Numbered from the stretch's first letter, positions 31,931 through 40,906 are shown. The stretch is DNA of 64,000 nucleotides from DASQHW01 sp038209365 (GCA_038209365.1 JBBQXS010000021.1:1-64000); one strand, 5' to 3'. A program made the numbers and translations. The notes: generated by a model not told the origin, from the letters alone.

Positions 31931-33379
31931 TTACGCGATGGTCACGCAGCCCGCGCACGTTCCGGACGCGTTGGCGCCGGTGCCCGGACCGGTTCCGGGG
32001 ATGGTGATTCTGATGTCGCGGCCGCCGGTCGCCGCATTGTCAGCGACTTGGAGGTCGGCGGTCATGGTGTTCTCGTCGACGCGGGTGGCGGATACCACTT
32101 GCACGCCGGAACCGCTGATCGTCATGGTCGCACCGGGCAGGAAGTAGGAGCCGGTGATCGTCACGGTCGTGGTCGTACCCCGCGAGATCGTCGAGGGTGT
32201 GACGCCGGTGGGGTTCGGTTCGGGAAACGCGCGCACGAATACATCTGCGTGGTTGTTGTTGTCGTTGTTGACGATGTCAGATGCGCCGGACATGAAGGCG
32301 ACGTAGCGGCCATCACCGGACAGCGCGACAAAGAACACGTCTCCCGGAGCCTTCCCATGCATGTTCTTTCCAGCGAGGAAGGTCTTCTTTGACAGCAGAT
32401 CGCGGACGTAGACGTCCGAACCGCTGTTGGTGTCCTGTGGCGTGAGCGCGTCGTTGGTGGTGAAGGCGACGAAGCGACCGTCACCGGAGACGTCGATCCC
32501 GTACCATCCGCCCCCGCTCGCCGGTGCGCCGCTCGACGTGACCGACACGTACTGGGTGTGACCGGTAGAGAGGTCTTCGGCCACCAAGCGTCCGGCGTAG
32601 TTTCCATTGCCCAGCGGCTCGAAGGTCTCCATCACGACGACACGACCATCACCGGACAGTACGGGGAGCGCGCCGTACGTGTTGGGCTCGGGAATCTGTG
32701 TACTCGTGTTCGCTTGCCGATCGACCAACTCCGCGATCGTGGTCTGTGACGCCACGAAGCTCAGCTCGAACACGACGAAGTGACCGTCGTCGGAGATGTC
32801 AGGGGCGCTCGCCTCGGCCCCACTAAAAGCGAAGGTATCGGTCGTGCCGATCTCGCGGTCGTACACCTTCACGCTGAAGTTCCGCGCAACGTACACGACG
32901 TACCGACCGGCGCCGGAAATACGCGGCTGGTCGCCCCCAGCGGAGGTGATGCGCTCGGTCATGCCCGTTTGCCGGTCGCGCACAAACACATCGGGGACTG
33001 CGTCCGTGTCATCGGCGACGAGGTTCGTCGCCCACGACCTGAACGCGATGTAGCGCCCGTCGCTGCTGATGCTCGGCTGCTCTGAGCCGCCGTTCGCCTC
33101 CGCGCCCGAAGACGTCACGCTCACGCGTTCCGTAGTGTTGTTGAGGTTGTCGCGCACGAATACGTCGGGTGCGGCGTTGGTGTCGTTCGGCACGAGGTTC
33201 GATGCACTCGACGTGAACGCCAAAAAGCGACCATCGCCGTCGAGTGCCGCCTTCAGGCTGGCCCCGTTCGCCTCGTCGCCGTTCGTACTCACGCTCGCCC
33301 GCACGAGCCACGTGCAGCCCGACAACGAGACCACGAGTGTCAGCAGTAGGCCCCACAGTGGATGCCAACGACGACGCAT
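31931..33379 (-). CDS. TolB-like (PD40) propeller lipoprotein with C-terminal IPT/TIG-like domain
   Basis: 482 aa. Lipobox VVSLSGC after a short signal peptide. Six or more repeats with SSDGRYIAF, SGAGRYVVY, SDDGHFVVF, SGDGRVVVM, SGDGRFVAF and SGDGRYVAF define a WD40-like PD40 propeller, with DVFVRD at repeat ends. The last 85 residues (PTGVTPSTISRGTTTTVTIT and GSYFLPGATMTISG) form an IPT/TIG or Ig-like domain. Likely an outer-face binding protein; partner unknown. Confidence 0.8.
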   Translation of the reverse strand: MRRRWHPLWGLLLTLVVSLSGCTWLVRASVSTNGDEANGASLKAALDGDGRFLAFTSSASNLVPNDTNAAPDVFVRDNLNNTTERVSVTSSGAEANGGSEQPSISSDGRYIAFRSWATNLVADDTDAVPDVFVRDRQTGMTERITSAGGDQPRISGAGRYVVYVARNFSVKVYDREIGTTDTFAFSGAEASAPDISDDGHFVVFELSFVASQTTIAELVDRQANTSTQIPEPNTYGALPVLSGDGRVVVMETFEPLGNGNYAGRLVAEDLSTGHTQYVSVTSSGAPASGGGWYGIDVSGDGRFVAFTTNDALTPQDTNSGSDVYVRDLLSKKTFLAGKNMHGKAPGDVFFVALSGDGRYVAFMSGASDIVNNDNNNHADVFVRAFPEPNPTGVTPSTISRGTTTTVTITGSYFLPGATMTISGSGVQVVSATRVDENTMTADLQVADNAATGGRDIRITIPGTGPGTGANASGTCAGCVTIA

Positions 33380-33496
33380 GGCTTCCCCCGAACCCCGAGC
33401 GGAACACGATGCTTCGCAGCCGAATCTAGACGCGAATACCGAGCGGTAGACAGAGCACAGATCTGCCTTTCCGCGCCGCGTGCGAAAGTGTCACCC

Positions 33497-33871
33497 ATGG
33501 CGAAGATCAAGGACATCGTCTTCGACTGCGAAAGTGCTCCGCAGCTGGCGCGCTTCTGGGCAGCCGCGCTCGATGACTACGAGATCAGACCGTACGACGA
33601 GGCCGAGATCCAGCGGCTCGCGGCGCTTGGGCTGACGCCCGAGACCGATCCGACGGTAATGGTTGACGGCCCCAACGGCTCATTGGGATTCCAGCAGGTT
33701 CCAGAAGGAAAGGTCGCCAAGAACCGCGTTCATGTCGATCTGATCTCCGAGGACAGGCGCCGCGATGCCGAGCAGCTGGTTGCGTTGGGCGCGTCAGTCC
33801 ACGCCGAGTATCACGATCACACCGCGATGGCCGATCCCGAAGGCAACGAGTTCTGTCTGTACAACCCTTGA
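33497..33871 (+). CDS. VOC/glyoxalase-superfamily protein
   Basis: 124 aa from the ATG giving MAKIKDIVFDCESAPQLARF; the open frame upstream has no ribosome binding site. The sequence follows the short actinobacterial glyoxalase-like pattern: DIVFDCESAPQLARFWAAAL, GSLGFQQVPEGKVAKNRVHV, DL, then ALGASVHAEYHDHTAMADPE and GNEFCLYNP. One beta-alpha-beta-beta-beta unit is duplicated in the fold. These proteins act on or bind small molecules; the substrate cannot be inferred. Confidence 0.85.
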   Translation: MAKIKDIVFDCESAPQLARFWAAALDDYEIRPYDEAEIQRLAALGLTPETDPTVMVDGPNGSLGFQQVPEGKVAKNRVHVDLISEDRRRDAEQLVALGASVHAEYHDHTAMADPEGNEFCLYNP

Positions 33872-33948
33872 TTGCCGCATCGCCGCTCGAAAAGTGATGC
33901 AAGTCTGTGCAAGCGGAACGCGGACGTCGACGGCGGTGTCTAAAAGCG

Positions 33949-34335
33949 GTGAAGCGAGCCGGGTGTGTCGCGTTGGTGCTCGTGCTCGTGTCCGCGACGG
34001 CGTGCTCGTCATCGAGCCGGGCCGAGTCACCCGCGACGAGGGAAGCGGGATCGCCGGGAACAGCCGCCGCGGCCCCGCCGACGGTGCCGAATTCCTCGCC
34101 TGTGCTCAGTCTCCGGCGTCGAGCCAGTCGAGCCGTCACGCTGACGCTCGACGTCTTCGATGAATCGGCGCTTCTTGAGAGCATTCACAAGAGACAGCCC
34201 GACTGTGCGGCCGATCAGAGCTTCCGGCTCGACGTGCTCGCCGATGGGAGAGGACTTCTTCCCGATCTGCTGACACCGCGGCAGCCCCTCGAGGGGTTTT
34301 TTGCCCCTTCGGCTGAGAAGCCCAGCACATCCTAA
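33949..34335 (+). CDS. Lipoprotein, 5' part of an apparently frameshifted gene
   Basis: 128 aa from a GTG. Lipoprotein signal (CVALVLVLVSATAC) followed by a Ser/Ala/Pro-rich spacer and a beta-rich start of a domain (SRAVTLTLDVFDESALLESI, SFRLDVLADGRGLLPDLLTP). It ends prematurely in TAA at 34333. A matching continuation lies in the +1-shifted frame at 34317-34604, so one base appears to be missing in the CCC run around 34321-34323. A terminator-like hairpin with T6 lies inside the gene at 34285-34302. The first 30 bp around the start closely resemble those of the lipoprotein at 35831. Confidence 0.6.
   Translation: MKRAGCVALVLVLVSATACSSSSRAESPATREAGSPGTAAAAPPTVPNSSPVLSLRRRASRAVTLTLDVFDESALLESIHKRQPDCAADQSFRLDVLADGRGLLPDLLTPRQPLEGFFAPSAEKPSTS
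34285..34302 (+). terminator. Terminator-like hairpin within broken lipoprotein gene
   Basis: Palindrome CCCCTCGAGGGG followed by T6. The stem is short (4-5 bp plus tetraloop) but GC-only, and the U-tract is clear, so rho-independent termination is possible. Its position inside a coding frame, just before the frameshift, is odd. Confidence 0.45.
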
Positions 34336-34604
34336 CCTGGGCTTGGACTGACGACCGCTACACGGAACTGATCTACGTCGTCGTCGTTCGCGTGAACGAT
34401 CCGACCGCAACGTCTGCCACGTTCTTGATCGATGGCGTTCCCGTCGATCACACAAGCTTGGAGAACCGGTGGGGAGTTCTCGCAGCTTTCGTTCGCCACC
34501 GCCCTGACGATCCCAACTTTGCGATCAGCGGTGTTCTACAGATAGCCGGAAAGGCCGGGAGCACTGAGTTCCCGGTGTCGTCGCAGGCCTCACCTGCCTG
34601 CTAA
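34317..34604 (+). pseudogene. 3' part of the frameshifted lipoprotein gene
   Basis: This frame has no start of its own near its beginning; a GTG at 34392 could give 70 aa. The translation HILTWAWTDDRYTELIYVVV then FLIDGVPVDHTSLEN and FAISGVLQIAGKAG reads as the rest of a beta-rich extracytoplasmic domain continuing the 33949-34335 ORF. It ends SSQASPAC. Confidence 0.5.
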
Positions 34605-34868
34605 GGCCAATCGCAGGCTCCACGTCGAGGGCGGGCGGTCCCAGCGCACACCTAGCCCCGGCATGGCGCCAAGACCGCCACCTGCAGCCCCCTGCGGGAG
34701 ATTGAACACTCTTTCCCACGTTCGTGACAAGCGGCTTTCACATGGTGCCCGCGAGCTACGGCCCGAAGGCAGCGCGGTGCGCTGTTTGGGTCTGGACGCT
34801 CGGCGGCAGAGGCCGTTGACACGCCTCGCATTCGGTGTTCGACTCAATGTCGAGGCCGGAGGTGGCTG

Positions 34869-35723
34869 ATGACGGCTTTACGGCGGGCCGCTCTCGCGGC
34901 GGCGATCTGTCTCGTTCTCCCGGTCATCTCGAGCACGCCGGCATACGCGGCGCGGACGCTCACGGTCACACCGAGTACGGATCTGGTCGAGGCGCAGACG
35001 GTTTCGGTCGCGGGTGAAGGCTTCAACCCGTCGGTCGGCATCGGGTTCTGTCAAGCAATCATGGACGCGACACCAAGCCAGAGCGACTGCGGCGCTCCTT
35101 TCGGCACCACGACGTCGTCACCTTCGGGTGAGTTCTCTGTGCCGTACACGGTGCGGCAGTCGATGTTCGTTCCGAGCCTCGGGCGCACCGTCAACTGCTG
35201 GGTCGAGACGTGCTTCATCGGCGCCGCCGAGCTCAGCGACATCGCGGGCACCGCGACATTCGCGCCGCTCACGTTCGTGCACGTGCAGCCTGACGGCCAG
35301 ATTCGACGCTTGAGCGACAGCACGATCGTCGGCAACGACGTGTACAACAGCGACGGATCATCCGGCCAGGCCGTCACGCATGCAATCGCGCCGGGCACGG
35401 ACTGGTCGTTCGCAGTGCAGGTCCAAAACGACGGTCAGCGCACCGACAACATCACGGTCACCGCCTCGCCGATCCTGTCATCGCCCGACATCACCGTGCG
35501 GTACTTCGCCGGTTACTTCGACGTGACGTCAAAGGTGACCGGCACCGGCTTCACATTCGCGAACGTCCCCTCCGGCGAGATCCGAAGGCTCCCGGTCCAG
35601 TTCAGAGCGTCCTCCGGCGCGGCGGTCGATGCGCGATCCCACCAGCTGGTGACCTTCACCGCCGGCAACGCACCGGTCAGGGACGCCGTGCGCGTCGGCG
35701 TCCGCGTCGTCGCTCCGACCTAG
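34869..35723 (+). CDS. Secreted protein with neocarzinostatin-like domain
   Basis: 284 aa. Signal peptide LAAAICLVLPVISSTPAYAA. Residues about 29-135 match the neocarzinostatin family: LTVTPSTDLVEAQTVSVAG, EGFNPSVGIGFCQ...SDCGAPFG (first Cys pair), YTVRQSMFVPSLG and VNCWVETCFIGAAELSDIAG (second Cys pair at the C-x5-C position), then TATFAPLTF. In that family the immunoglobulin-like fold binds enediyne chromophores, but many actinobacterial relatives have no known ligand. A second domain of about 140 residues resembles a CARDB-like Ig fold (FAVQVQNDGQRTDNITVTAS). No biosynthetic genes are nearby. Confidence 0.82.
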   Translation: MTALRRAALAAAICLVLPVISSTPAYAARTLTVTPSTDLVEAQTVSVAGEGFNPSVGIGFCQAIMDATPSQSDCGAPFGTTTSSPSGEFSVPYTVRQSMFVPSLGRTVNCWVETCFIGAAELSDIAGTATFAPLTFVHVQPDGQIRRLSDSTIVGNDVYNSDGSSGQAVTHAIAPGTDWSFAVQVQNDGQRTDNITVTASPILSSPDITVRYFAGYFDVTSKVTGTGFTFANVPSGEIRRLPVQFRASSGAAVDARSHQLVTFTAGNAPVRDAVRVGVRVVAPT

Positions 35724-35830
35724 CCCCCCGCCCGGCTGCACGCTCAACGAAGCCGTCACCTGGCCAGCCATGTACGGCGCAGCGACGTCTCTGCGGGGAA
35801 CCCCGGGGTCGAAGGCGGTGTCTCAGACGT

Positions 35831-36337
35831 GTGAAGCGAGCCGTGTCGGTGGCGGCGATGGTCGCAATTGCTGCAGGGTGTAGCGCTTCGCATCACGGGT
35901 CGGCGATGCCGGCATCGACGACCACCACGACCGTTCCCGACGCTGACTCTCGTCCGTGTGCGCGGGCGATGGCGGCAGTCCCGCCGGCTCGCGTTCCACG
36001 CGACGTCGCGCGATTGGCCAACGGTGAGCCAGTTGTCGGATCCGGTCCGTTGTGGACAATCGCATCCGCCTTGCGCGGCGACGTCGTGCACCAACCTCGG
36101 GGCTGGGTCATCAAGATGCCGTGGTTCACGCGACCGTTCGGTATCCCTGCGATTCGCGCACGGCGCCTGGACGGCGTTGGCACCTTCCGTGCCGGCGCCA
36201 ATGAGGCGATCGACGGGAGCGGCACATGGGTCGCCTCCAACCTCGTCTTCTCGACCGCGGGCTGTTGGGAGGTCACAGGTCGGTATCGCGGCTCGACGCT
36301 CCGGTTCGAGGTCCGCGTCGGTACCTCAAACCGATGA
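35831..36337 (+). CDS. Lipoprotein of unknown function
   Basis: 168 aa from a GTG. Lipobox AAMVAIAAGC, a Thr-rich spacer (MPASTTTTTVPD), then a compact beta-rich domain with two Cys (SRPCARAM and STAGCWEVTGRYRGSTLRFE). The C-terminal STAGCWEVTGRY...LRFEVRVG is a common ending of actinobacterial lipoproteins of unknown role. The start region resembles that of the gene at 33949. Confidence 0.7.
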   Translation: MKRAVSVAAMVAIAAGCSASHHGSAMPASTTTTTVPDADSRPCARAMAAVPPARVPRDVARLANGEPVVGSGPLWTIASALRGDVVHQPRGWVIKMPWFTRPFGIPAIRARRLDGVGTFRAGANEAIDGSGTWVASNLVFSTAGCWEVTGRYRGSTLRFEVRVGTSNR

Positions 36338-36769
36338 GACAGCGTCCATACGGGATGCGATCGCCCTCCGCATTTGACGCGAGCCCAGGCACGAGATCTG
36401 GCGGATCTTGCGACAGCGAAGGCGACGGTGGTGACACGTCGATGCAGCCCGCGATCGCAGCATTGCGAATCGTCACCCATTCGAACGTACGAACCCCACC
36501 GATCGTACGCACGTCCGGGGCACCCTCATCGTCGATCACCACCGTCGCCTTCTTGCCGCCCGTGCCCTCCCTGGATGAGGACGAAGACGCCGTGTAGGCG
36601 CGATGATCTGTCTTCTTGTAGGACGACGCCGCGGAATGTCACACCGGTCGGACGCCCTGTTGTTCGACACGCGTTGTTCGTCGTCTCCACGCGACGCCGA
36701 ATAGGGTTGTTTCTCCGTTTTGGCGCGGGACGGTCGGTTCTCACACGCGCATCGTGAGGCTGACGGGCG
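36338..36769. other. Intergenic region with a 17-bp inverted repeat
   Basis: No convincing gene occurs in this 432-bp stretch; the ORFs on both strands have unusual composition and no family marks. Positions 36418-36434 (GAAGGCGACGGTGGTGA) are repeated as an exact reverse complement at 36536-36552, separated by 101 bp. This could be the remnant of a duplicated or inverted coding segment. Confidence 0.4.
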
Positions 36770-37354
36770 CTACGGCGCCGGCGTCGTTGTCGCTGTTTCC
36801 GGGGTGGTCGTCGGCGTCGATGTTGTCGACGTCGACGTCGACGACGTCGACGTCGTGGTCGACGAGGATGTCGTTGTCGTGGACGTCGACGACGACGGGG
36901 TCGTCGGAGCGGTCGGCTTCGACGCCTGCCGCGGCGCCAATACGCGCTTTGCCTCGTTGACCGCGTCGCTGGCATCGTGACCGACGGCAGCCTTCTCGCC
37001 GGGCTCGAGACGACCAAGCTGCGACTCCAACGCTTTCAGCGACCGCGCGATCTGGACGGGGTTGCCAGCCGCGATCGCGGAACGAACCTGGTCGATTGCC
37101 GCCTGGGTGTTGGCGATTTCGACGGCATCCGCAGACCGTTGGTCGCTGTGGCGGTCGGTCCCGACGGCAAGCGCAGCGCCCATGAGCGCGATCAGTGCGG
37201 CGGCCGCGGCCACGGCGGCCCGACGGAGTGGTCGCCGGAGACGCTGGCGCCTGACCTGTCGTTGCAGGGCAGCGATGCGTTCGGGGGACGGCCCGTCTGA
37301 CACGGGCTCGAGCGCCCGGCGCAGCACGTCGGTGAGCGCACGGTCATCCTGCAC
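36770..37354 (-). CDS. Single-pass membrane protein paired with ECF sigma factor (putative anti-sigma), Thr/Ser-rich tail
   Basis: 194 aa from a GTG at 37352-37354 that overlaps the sigma gene by 11 bp. A cytoplasmic stretch (LTDVLRRALEPVSDGPSPER), basic linker and one helix (AAVAAAAALIALMGAALAVG) are followed by a helical outer segment and about 45 Thr/Ser/Pro residues encoded by a low-complexity GAC/GTC repeat. Overlap and topology suggest an anti-sigma factor; there is no zinc motif. Confidence 0.65.
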   Translation of the reverse strand: MQDDRALTDVLRRALEPVSDGPSPERIAALQRQVRRQRLRRPLRRAAVAAAAALIALMGAALAVGTDRHSDQRSADAVEIANTQAAIDQVRSAIAAGNPVQIARSLKALESQLGRLEPGEKAAVGHDASDAVNEAKRVLAPRQASKPTAPTTPSSSTSTTTTSSSTTTSTSSTSTSTTSTPTTTPETATTTPAP

Positions 37355-37895
37355 GGTGAACCTCGCCGTCGAGAACAGCGCGCATCTTTGCGAGCGCCCG
37401 GTTCTGCACCATGCGAATCGCGCCGCTACGCCGTCCGACGATGGTGCCCACAGCATCCGCGCGCAAGCCGCTCACGACGCGCAGTTCGACGATCTCCTGT
37501 TCGACGGGACTCAGTGTCGCGAACGCCTGGCGTACCCGAACGGCGACTTCGTCCCGCAGCAGATGATCGATGGGATCGGCGCCGTCCTCGACGATGTCGG
37601 GCGCCGCGTCCCGCGAAAATCGCCGGCCCGCGTTTTGCGCGTCGAGTACGACGTTGCGGAGGATCCCGTGCAGCCATGCCATGAGGCCGGCGCCTTCGCC
37701 GCGATATCGACCAATACCTGCCACCGCCCGGCTCATCGTCTCGCTCACGGCGTCCTCTGCCGTCTCGGTGCTCGGGAGACGCCGCCGGGCGTACGCAAAC
37801 AAGCGCGGATACGCGCTTCGGTAGATCTCCGTCCATGTGTCCGGGTCGCGCGTGCGCGCCGAGACGACGAGATCGTCCAGATCTTCCCTGGCCAC
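37344..37895 (-). CDS. ECF-type RNA polymerase sigma factor
   Basis: 183 aa from a GTG behind AGGAAGGTG. Region 2: DTWTEIYRSAYPRLFAYAR and AEDAVSETMSRAV then WLHGILRNVVLDAQ. Region 4: FATLSPVEQEIVELRVVSGL and the helix-turn-helix RADAVGTIVGRRSGAIRMVQ, then NRALAKMR. Co-transcribed with its probable membrane partner. A second, independent sigma/anti-sigma module in the window. Confidence 0.88.
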   Translation of the reverse strand: MAREDLDDLVVSARTRDPDTWTEIYRSAYPRLFAYARRRLPSTETAEDAVSETMSRAVAGIGRYRGEGAGLMAWLHGILRNVVLDAQNAGRRFSRDAAPDIVEDGADPIDHLLRDEVAVRVRQAFATLSPVEQEIVELRVVSGLRADAVGTIVGRRSGAIRMVQNRALAKMRAVLDGEVHRAG

Positions 37896-38141
37896 ATCAC
37901 CTTCCTAGTAGTAAGGAACGGCGGCGAAACGTCACCTGCTCCTCGCCCTCGGCGGGCCCTCCCATTCTGGTTTCCCCACACGCGTCTGCAAACGGTTCAG
38001 CCCCGACGCATCGAGCGAGCGGTACGCGCGCATTCCCATCTCGTGTGCGGACCACACATTTGGCGCAAGAGAGACACACGGCCGGGTAAATTCCGCACCC
38101 ACATTGTGGTTGTGCGACTGGACTGAGGAGCCCGGGGGGCA

Positions 38142-39242
38142 GTGGCGGTCATCGTGTTCCACGCCGGTATGTCGAAAACCGGCTCCACCAGCATCCAGCA
38201 TTGGCTCGCGGAACACCTTCCCCTGCTCCGAAGCCACGGCATCGAATCGATGCGAATCGACCAGCCGACACCCACCGACCCGATCACCGTGGTGCCGTCG
38301 ACCCCCAAGAACGCGACGTCGAAATTCGTGCCCGACGCGCGTGACTGGGCGACTCGGAGTGACGCCGTGCAACGCATTTGCGAAGCCCTCGATGCGCAGG
38401 CAAAGCAATACGACGTGCTGGTGGTCTCGAGCGAGTCATACGAGGTCATCTTCACGCAGCCGGGCCCGGTAGTGCTCGCCCACCTCGAGGAGTTGGCACG
38501 CGCTCATTCCGTACGGATCGCGTACTACGTGCGTCCGCAGCATTCCTGGCTCCTGGCAGCCTGGTTGCAATGGGGATTCCGGCATTTTGAAGAGCCCGAC
38601 GCGTGGATCCGGCGGCAGCAACCGAAGATCCAGTATCTGCGAACGCTCCGCGCGGTTCGCGCCGCGGCACCGCACGTTTCGTTCGAGATGCGACCGTTTC
38701 GCGCGGACCTGCTCGACGGAGGAGACGTCGTCAGCGACTTCACTCGCGTCATCCTCCGCCTCGAAGGTCTTCCGCCGGCGGTCACGGAGCGGTGGTCGAA
38801 TCGAACACTTCCTCTCGATGCGGCGATCTTGCTTCGAGAAGCGCCACCGAAGATGTTCTGGTCGAACATCCACGACAACAAGACCTTCTACCCGCTGAAA
38901 GCATTGATCCTGGGGTGGAACGTCCCCGAGAGCGAGGCGGTCGCCCGCTCACGCGTCGTGTTGCAGCAGTACGCGCAGGCGACATTCGAGCTCGACAATC
39001 AGCAGCTGATCAAAGACCTCGGTTGGCAGACGGAGTCCTTCATTCCTCCGACTGAGAATGCGGAGGCCGCGTCGGATGATGGGCTTGCCGAGCTCAACGA
39101 CTTGTGGAGATCCCGGGCATCGCCCGCGGAGCGTCAACTGTTCTTCAACGCGTTGCAGGACGCGCTCTCGAACGTCACGTCGTCGCCGAAGGGCGCGACG
39201 CGTCGTGGCGCGCCCGACGACCGCCCGAAGCGGCGTTCATGA
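38142..39242 (+). CDS. Sulfotransferase-like protein
   Basis: 366 aa from a GTG behind a G-rich site. The N-terminus IVFHAGMSKTGSTSIQHWLA is a PAPS-type P-loop (5'-phosphosulfate loop KTGSTSIQ) of the sulfotransferase fold. The next conserved strand VRIAYYVRPQHSWLLAAW supplies the usual R near the 3'-phosphate site. Bacterial relatives sulfate or transfer groups to exopolysaccharides and capsules, so a cell-surface target is plausible. Its stop overlaps that of the convergent FG-GAP gene by a few bases. Confidence 0.8.
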   Translation: MAVIVFHAGMSKTGSTSIQHWLAEHLPLLRSHGIESMRIDQPTPTDPITVVPSTPKNATSKFVPDARDWATRSDAVQRICEALDAQAKQYDVLVVSSESYEVIFTQPGPVVLAHLEELARAHSVRIAYYVRPQHSWLLAAWLQWGFRHFEEPDAWIRRQQPKIQYLRTLRAVRAAAPHVSFEMRPFRADLLDGGDVVSDFTRVILRLEGLPPAVTERWSNRTLPLDAAILLREAPPKMFWSNIHDNKTFYPLKALILGWNVPESEAVARSRVVLQQYAQATFELDNQQLIKDLGWQTESFIPPTENAEAASDDGLAELNDLWRSRASPAERQLFFNALQDALSNVTSSPKGATRRGAPDDRPKRRS

Positions 39243-40469
39243 CAGGTCGATGAGCTGGATCGGCGCCGGGTGCAGCGAGTGTCCGTGTAGGACCAGGAAC
39301 TCCGCCTTGCCGTCCCGGTCGTAATCGATGGGATAGACCGCGTCGTCTCTTACGGTGCCCGGCACGACCGGCAGCTCGATCGGGGAGTAGTCGCGGTAGG
39401 TGCCCTCGCTCAGGAACAGCAGATCCGGAATGTCCGGGCCGGGAACACTGGAAGTGCGCATCACGTAGATGTCGGGATGACCATTGCCGGTCGCGTCGGC
39501 GACCGCGACTCGGAACGCGTCGCTGAGCGGTAACCGATGTGCGGCCGTGAACTTGCCGTGATCGTTACGCCAGATGCCGACGCCGAAACCATTGACGACC
39601 ACGAGATCGGGTTGACCGTCTCCGCCGAGATCCGCCACCGCCACGTCGCGCGCCGCGACCCCGTTCAGTCCGGCCGCCGCCGTGATGTCGCGGAACCCAT
39701 GCCCCTGCTCGTTGTGGAACAAGTGGAGGCTCTGCACCTCGTCGTCCGGGCTCTTCGCGCACATCAGTACGTCTGAGAACCCGTCCATGTCGGCGTCGAG
39801 CGAGGCCAGACGTCCCATCGGCCAGTTGCCTCCGCCGAACCGGGAACCGGGACGACCTGCACCGCCGACGCTGTATTCGAGATCAAGTCCGAACTCCGGG
39901 GCCGAGCGCCATCCGTTCGGACCCTCGTTGACGAACAAACGGTTCGGGCTCGGGAGGCCGTCGTTGCGAGGGGACACGTTGCCGACGAGGATGTCGAGTC
40001 GCCCGTCTCCGTTCGCGTCGAACAGCAGTGCTTCCCGGCCCCTCCCGTACGGATCGGCAAGTCCGGGTTGATCCCCCTCGTTCACGAACGACCCGTCCGG
40101 CTGCTGGATCCACAGCTCGTTCGGGGTCTGCTTCGGTCCATTGCCGGAATCGCCGCCGACGACGCAGAAGAAGTCGAGCCGCCCGTCGCCGTTGACGTCC
40201 CCCGCCGCGCTCAGGTGGCGATCGACCTTGCCCGGGAACAGGGTCGTATCGTCGCGCACGAACTGACCGTGATCGTTGCGGTACAAGAACGCTTGCGCGT
40301 CATGGCGGCCCAGGAAGATGTCGGGCCAGCCGTCGTCGTTGTAGTCGAAGACGAGCGCACCGAACGTACGCGTCGTCAACGCAAGCCCGACGTCCTGGGC
40401 AACGTCGTTCACTCGCAGCGCCCTACCTCCGCTCGAACAACCGCCGGCTGCGCAAACCGTCAAGAACAT
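39237..40469 (-). CDS. FG-GAP/VCBS-repeat lipoprotein
   Basis: 410 aa. A very short N-terminus MFLTVCAAGGCSSGG contains a lipobox-like AAGGC, so the true start may lie slightly upstream or use another codon. Seven repeats each carry a calcium-binding loop: DYNDDGWPD, DVNGDGRLD, DANGDGRLD, DADMDGFSD, DLGGDGQPD, DATGNGHPD, DYDRDGKAE. This is an integrin-alpha-like propeller. Likely surface-exposed binding protein; could work with the neighbouring sulfotransferase-like enzyme on a surface polymer. Confidence 0.85.
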   Translation of the reverse strand: MFLTVCAAGGCSSGGRALRVNDVAQDVGLALTTRTFGALVFDYNDDGWPDIFLGRHDAQAFLYRNDHGQFVRDDTTLFPGKVDRHLSAAGDVNGDGRLDFFCVVGGDSGNGPKQTPNELWIQQPDGSFVNEGDQPGLADPYGRGREALLFDANGDGRLDILVGNVSPRNDGLPSPNRLFVNEGPNGWRSAPEFGLDLEYSVGGAGRPGSRFGGGNWPMGRLASLDADMDGFSDVLMCAKSPDDEVQSLHLFHNEQGHGFRDITAAAGLNGVAARDVAVADLGGDGQPDLVVVNGFGVGIWRNDHGKFTAAHRLPLSDAFRVAVADATGNGHPDIYVMRTSSVPGPDIPDLLFLSEGTYRDYSPIELPVVPGTVRDDAVYPIDYDRDGKAEFLVLHGHSLHPAPIQLIDLS

Positions 40470-40906
40470 AGCCGCCGCAATTTCGTCTCAACGCGCCCGG
40501 GCGCGGCGAAGCGCGCTCGGCCTCTTCTTCGTACGTGTCCCGACACGCGCGATGACGGTCGCGTCGACGTTGCATCAGGCGCGGCCGCGTGGTGTCGTGG
40601 TCGAGCTCCCAATCTCGGGGATCACGCGGAGCGTGCTGTGGGCCCTTCGCGCCCCGCCAGCTCCTTGCACTGCGCGACGGCAACCCGCGCGTCAACGGGT
40701 ACTCGGGCTTCGAGCCCAAGGGCTTCGAAGAGGAGACCCGCCGCGCTCGACACGTTCCCTTCGCCGGCGGCGCTTGCCGAGGCGCGGGCGGCTCGACGTC
40801 CGGTACGTGGTACTCCAGGGGCGCAATCTCGTCACGTTCGCCAAATCGCCGAAAATTCTCGGGTCAAAAGGCTGTATTCTGCTCGAATCGGAAGTATCAT
40901 CGTAAT
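40470..40906. other. Intergenic region, no recognised feature
   Basis: A 437-bp stretch in which overlapping ORFs on both strands lack ribosome binding sites and family motifs. I see no tRNA or repeat. The last 60 bases become AT-richer (ATTCTGCTCG...ATCATCGTAATATG), consistent with a promoter for the following small membrane protein. Confidence 0.4.

Noticed and set aside
36226..36597. A 123-codon frame after the lipoprotein at 35831
   Set aside because: It starts inside the lipoprotein gene, has no ribosome binding site and no recognisable domain.
36800..36910. Simple sequence repeat that could be a structural DNA element
   Set aside because: It encodes the Thr/Ser-rich tail of the leftward membrane protein, and similar linkers occur in other secreted genes here.
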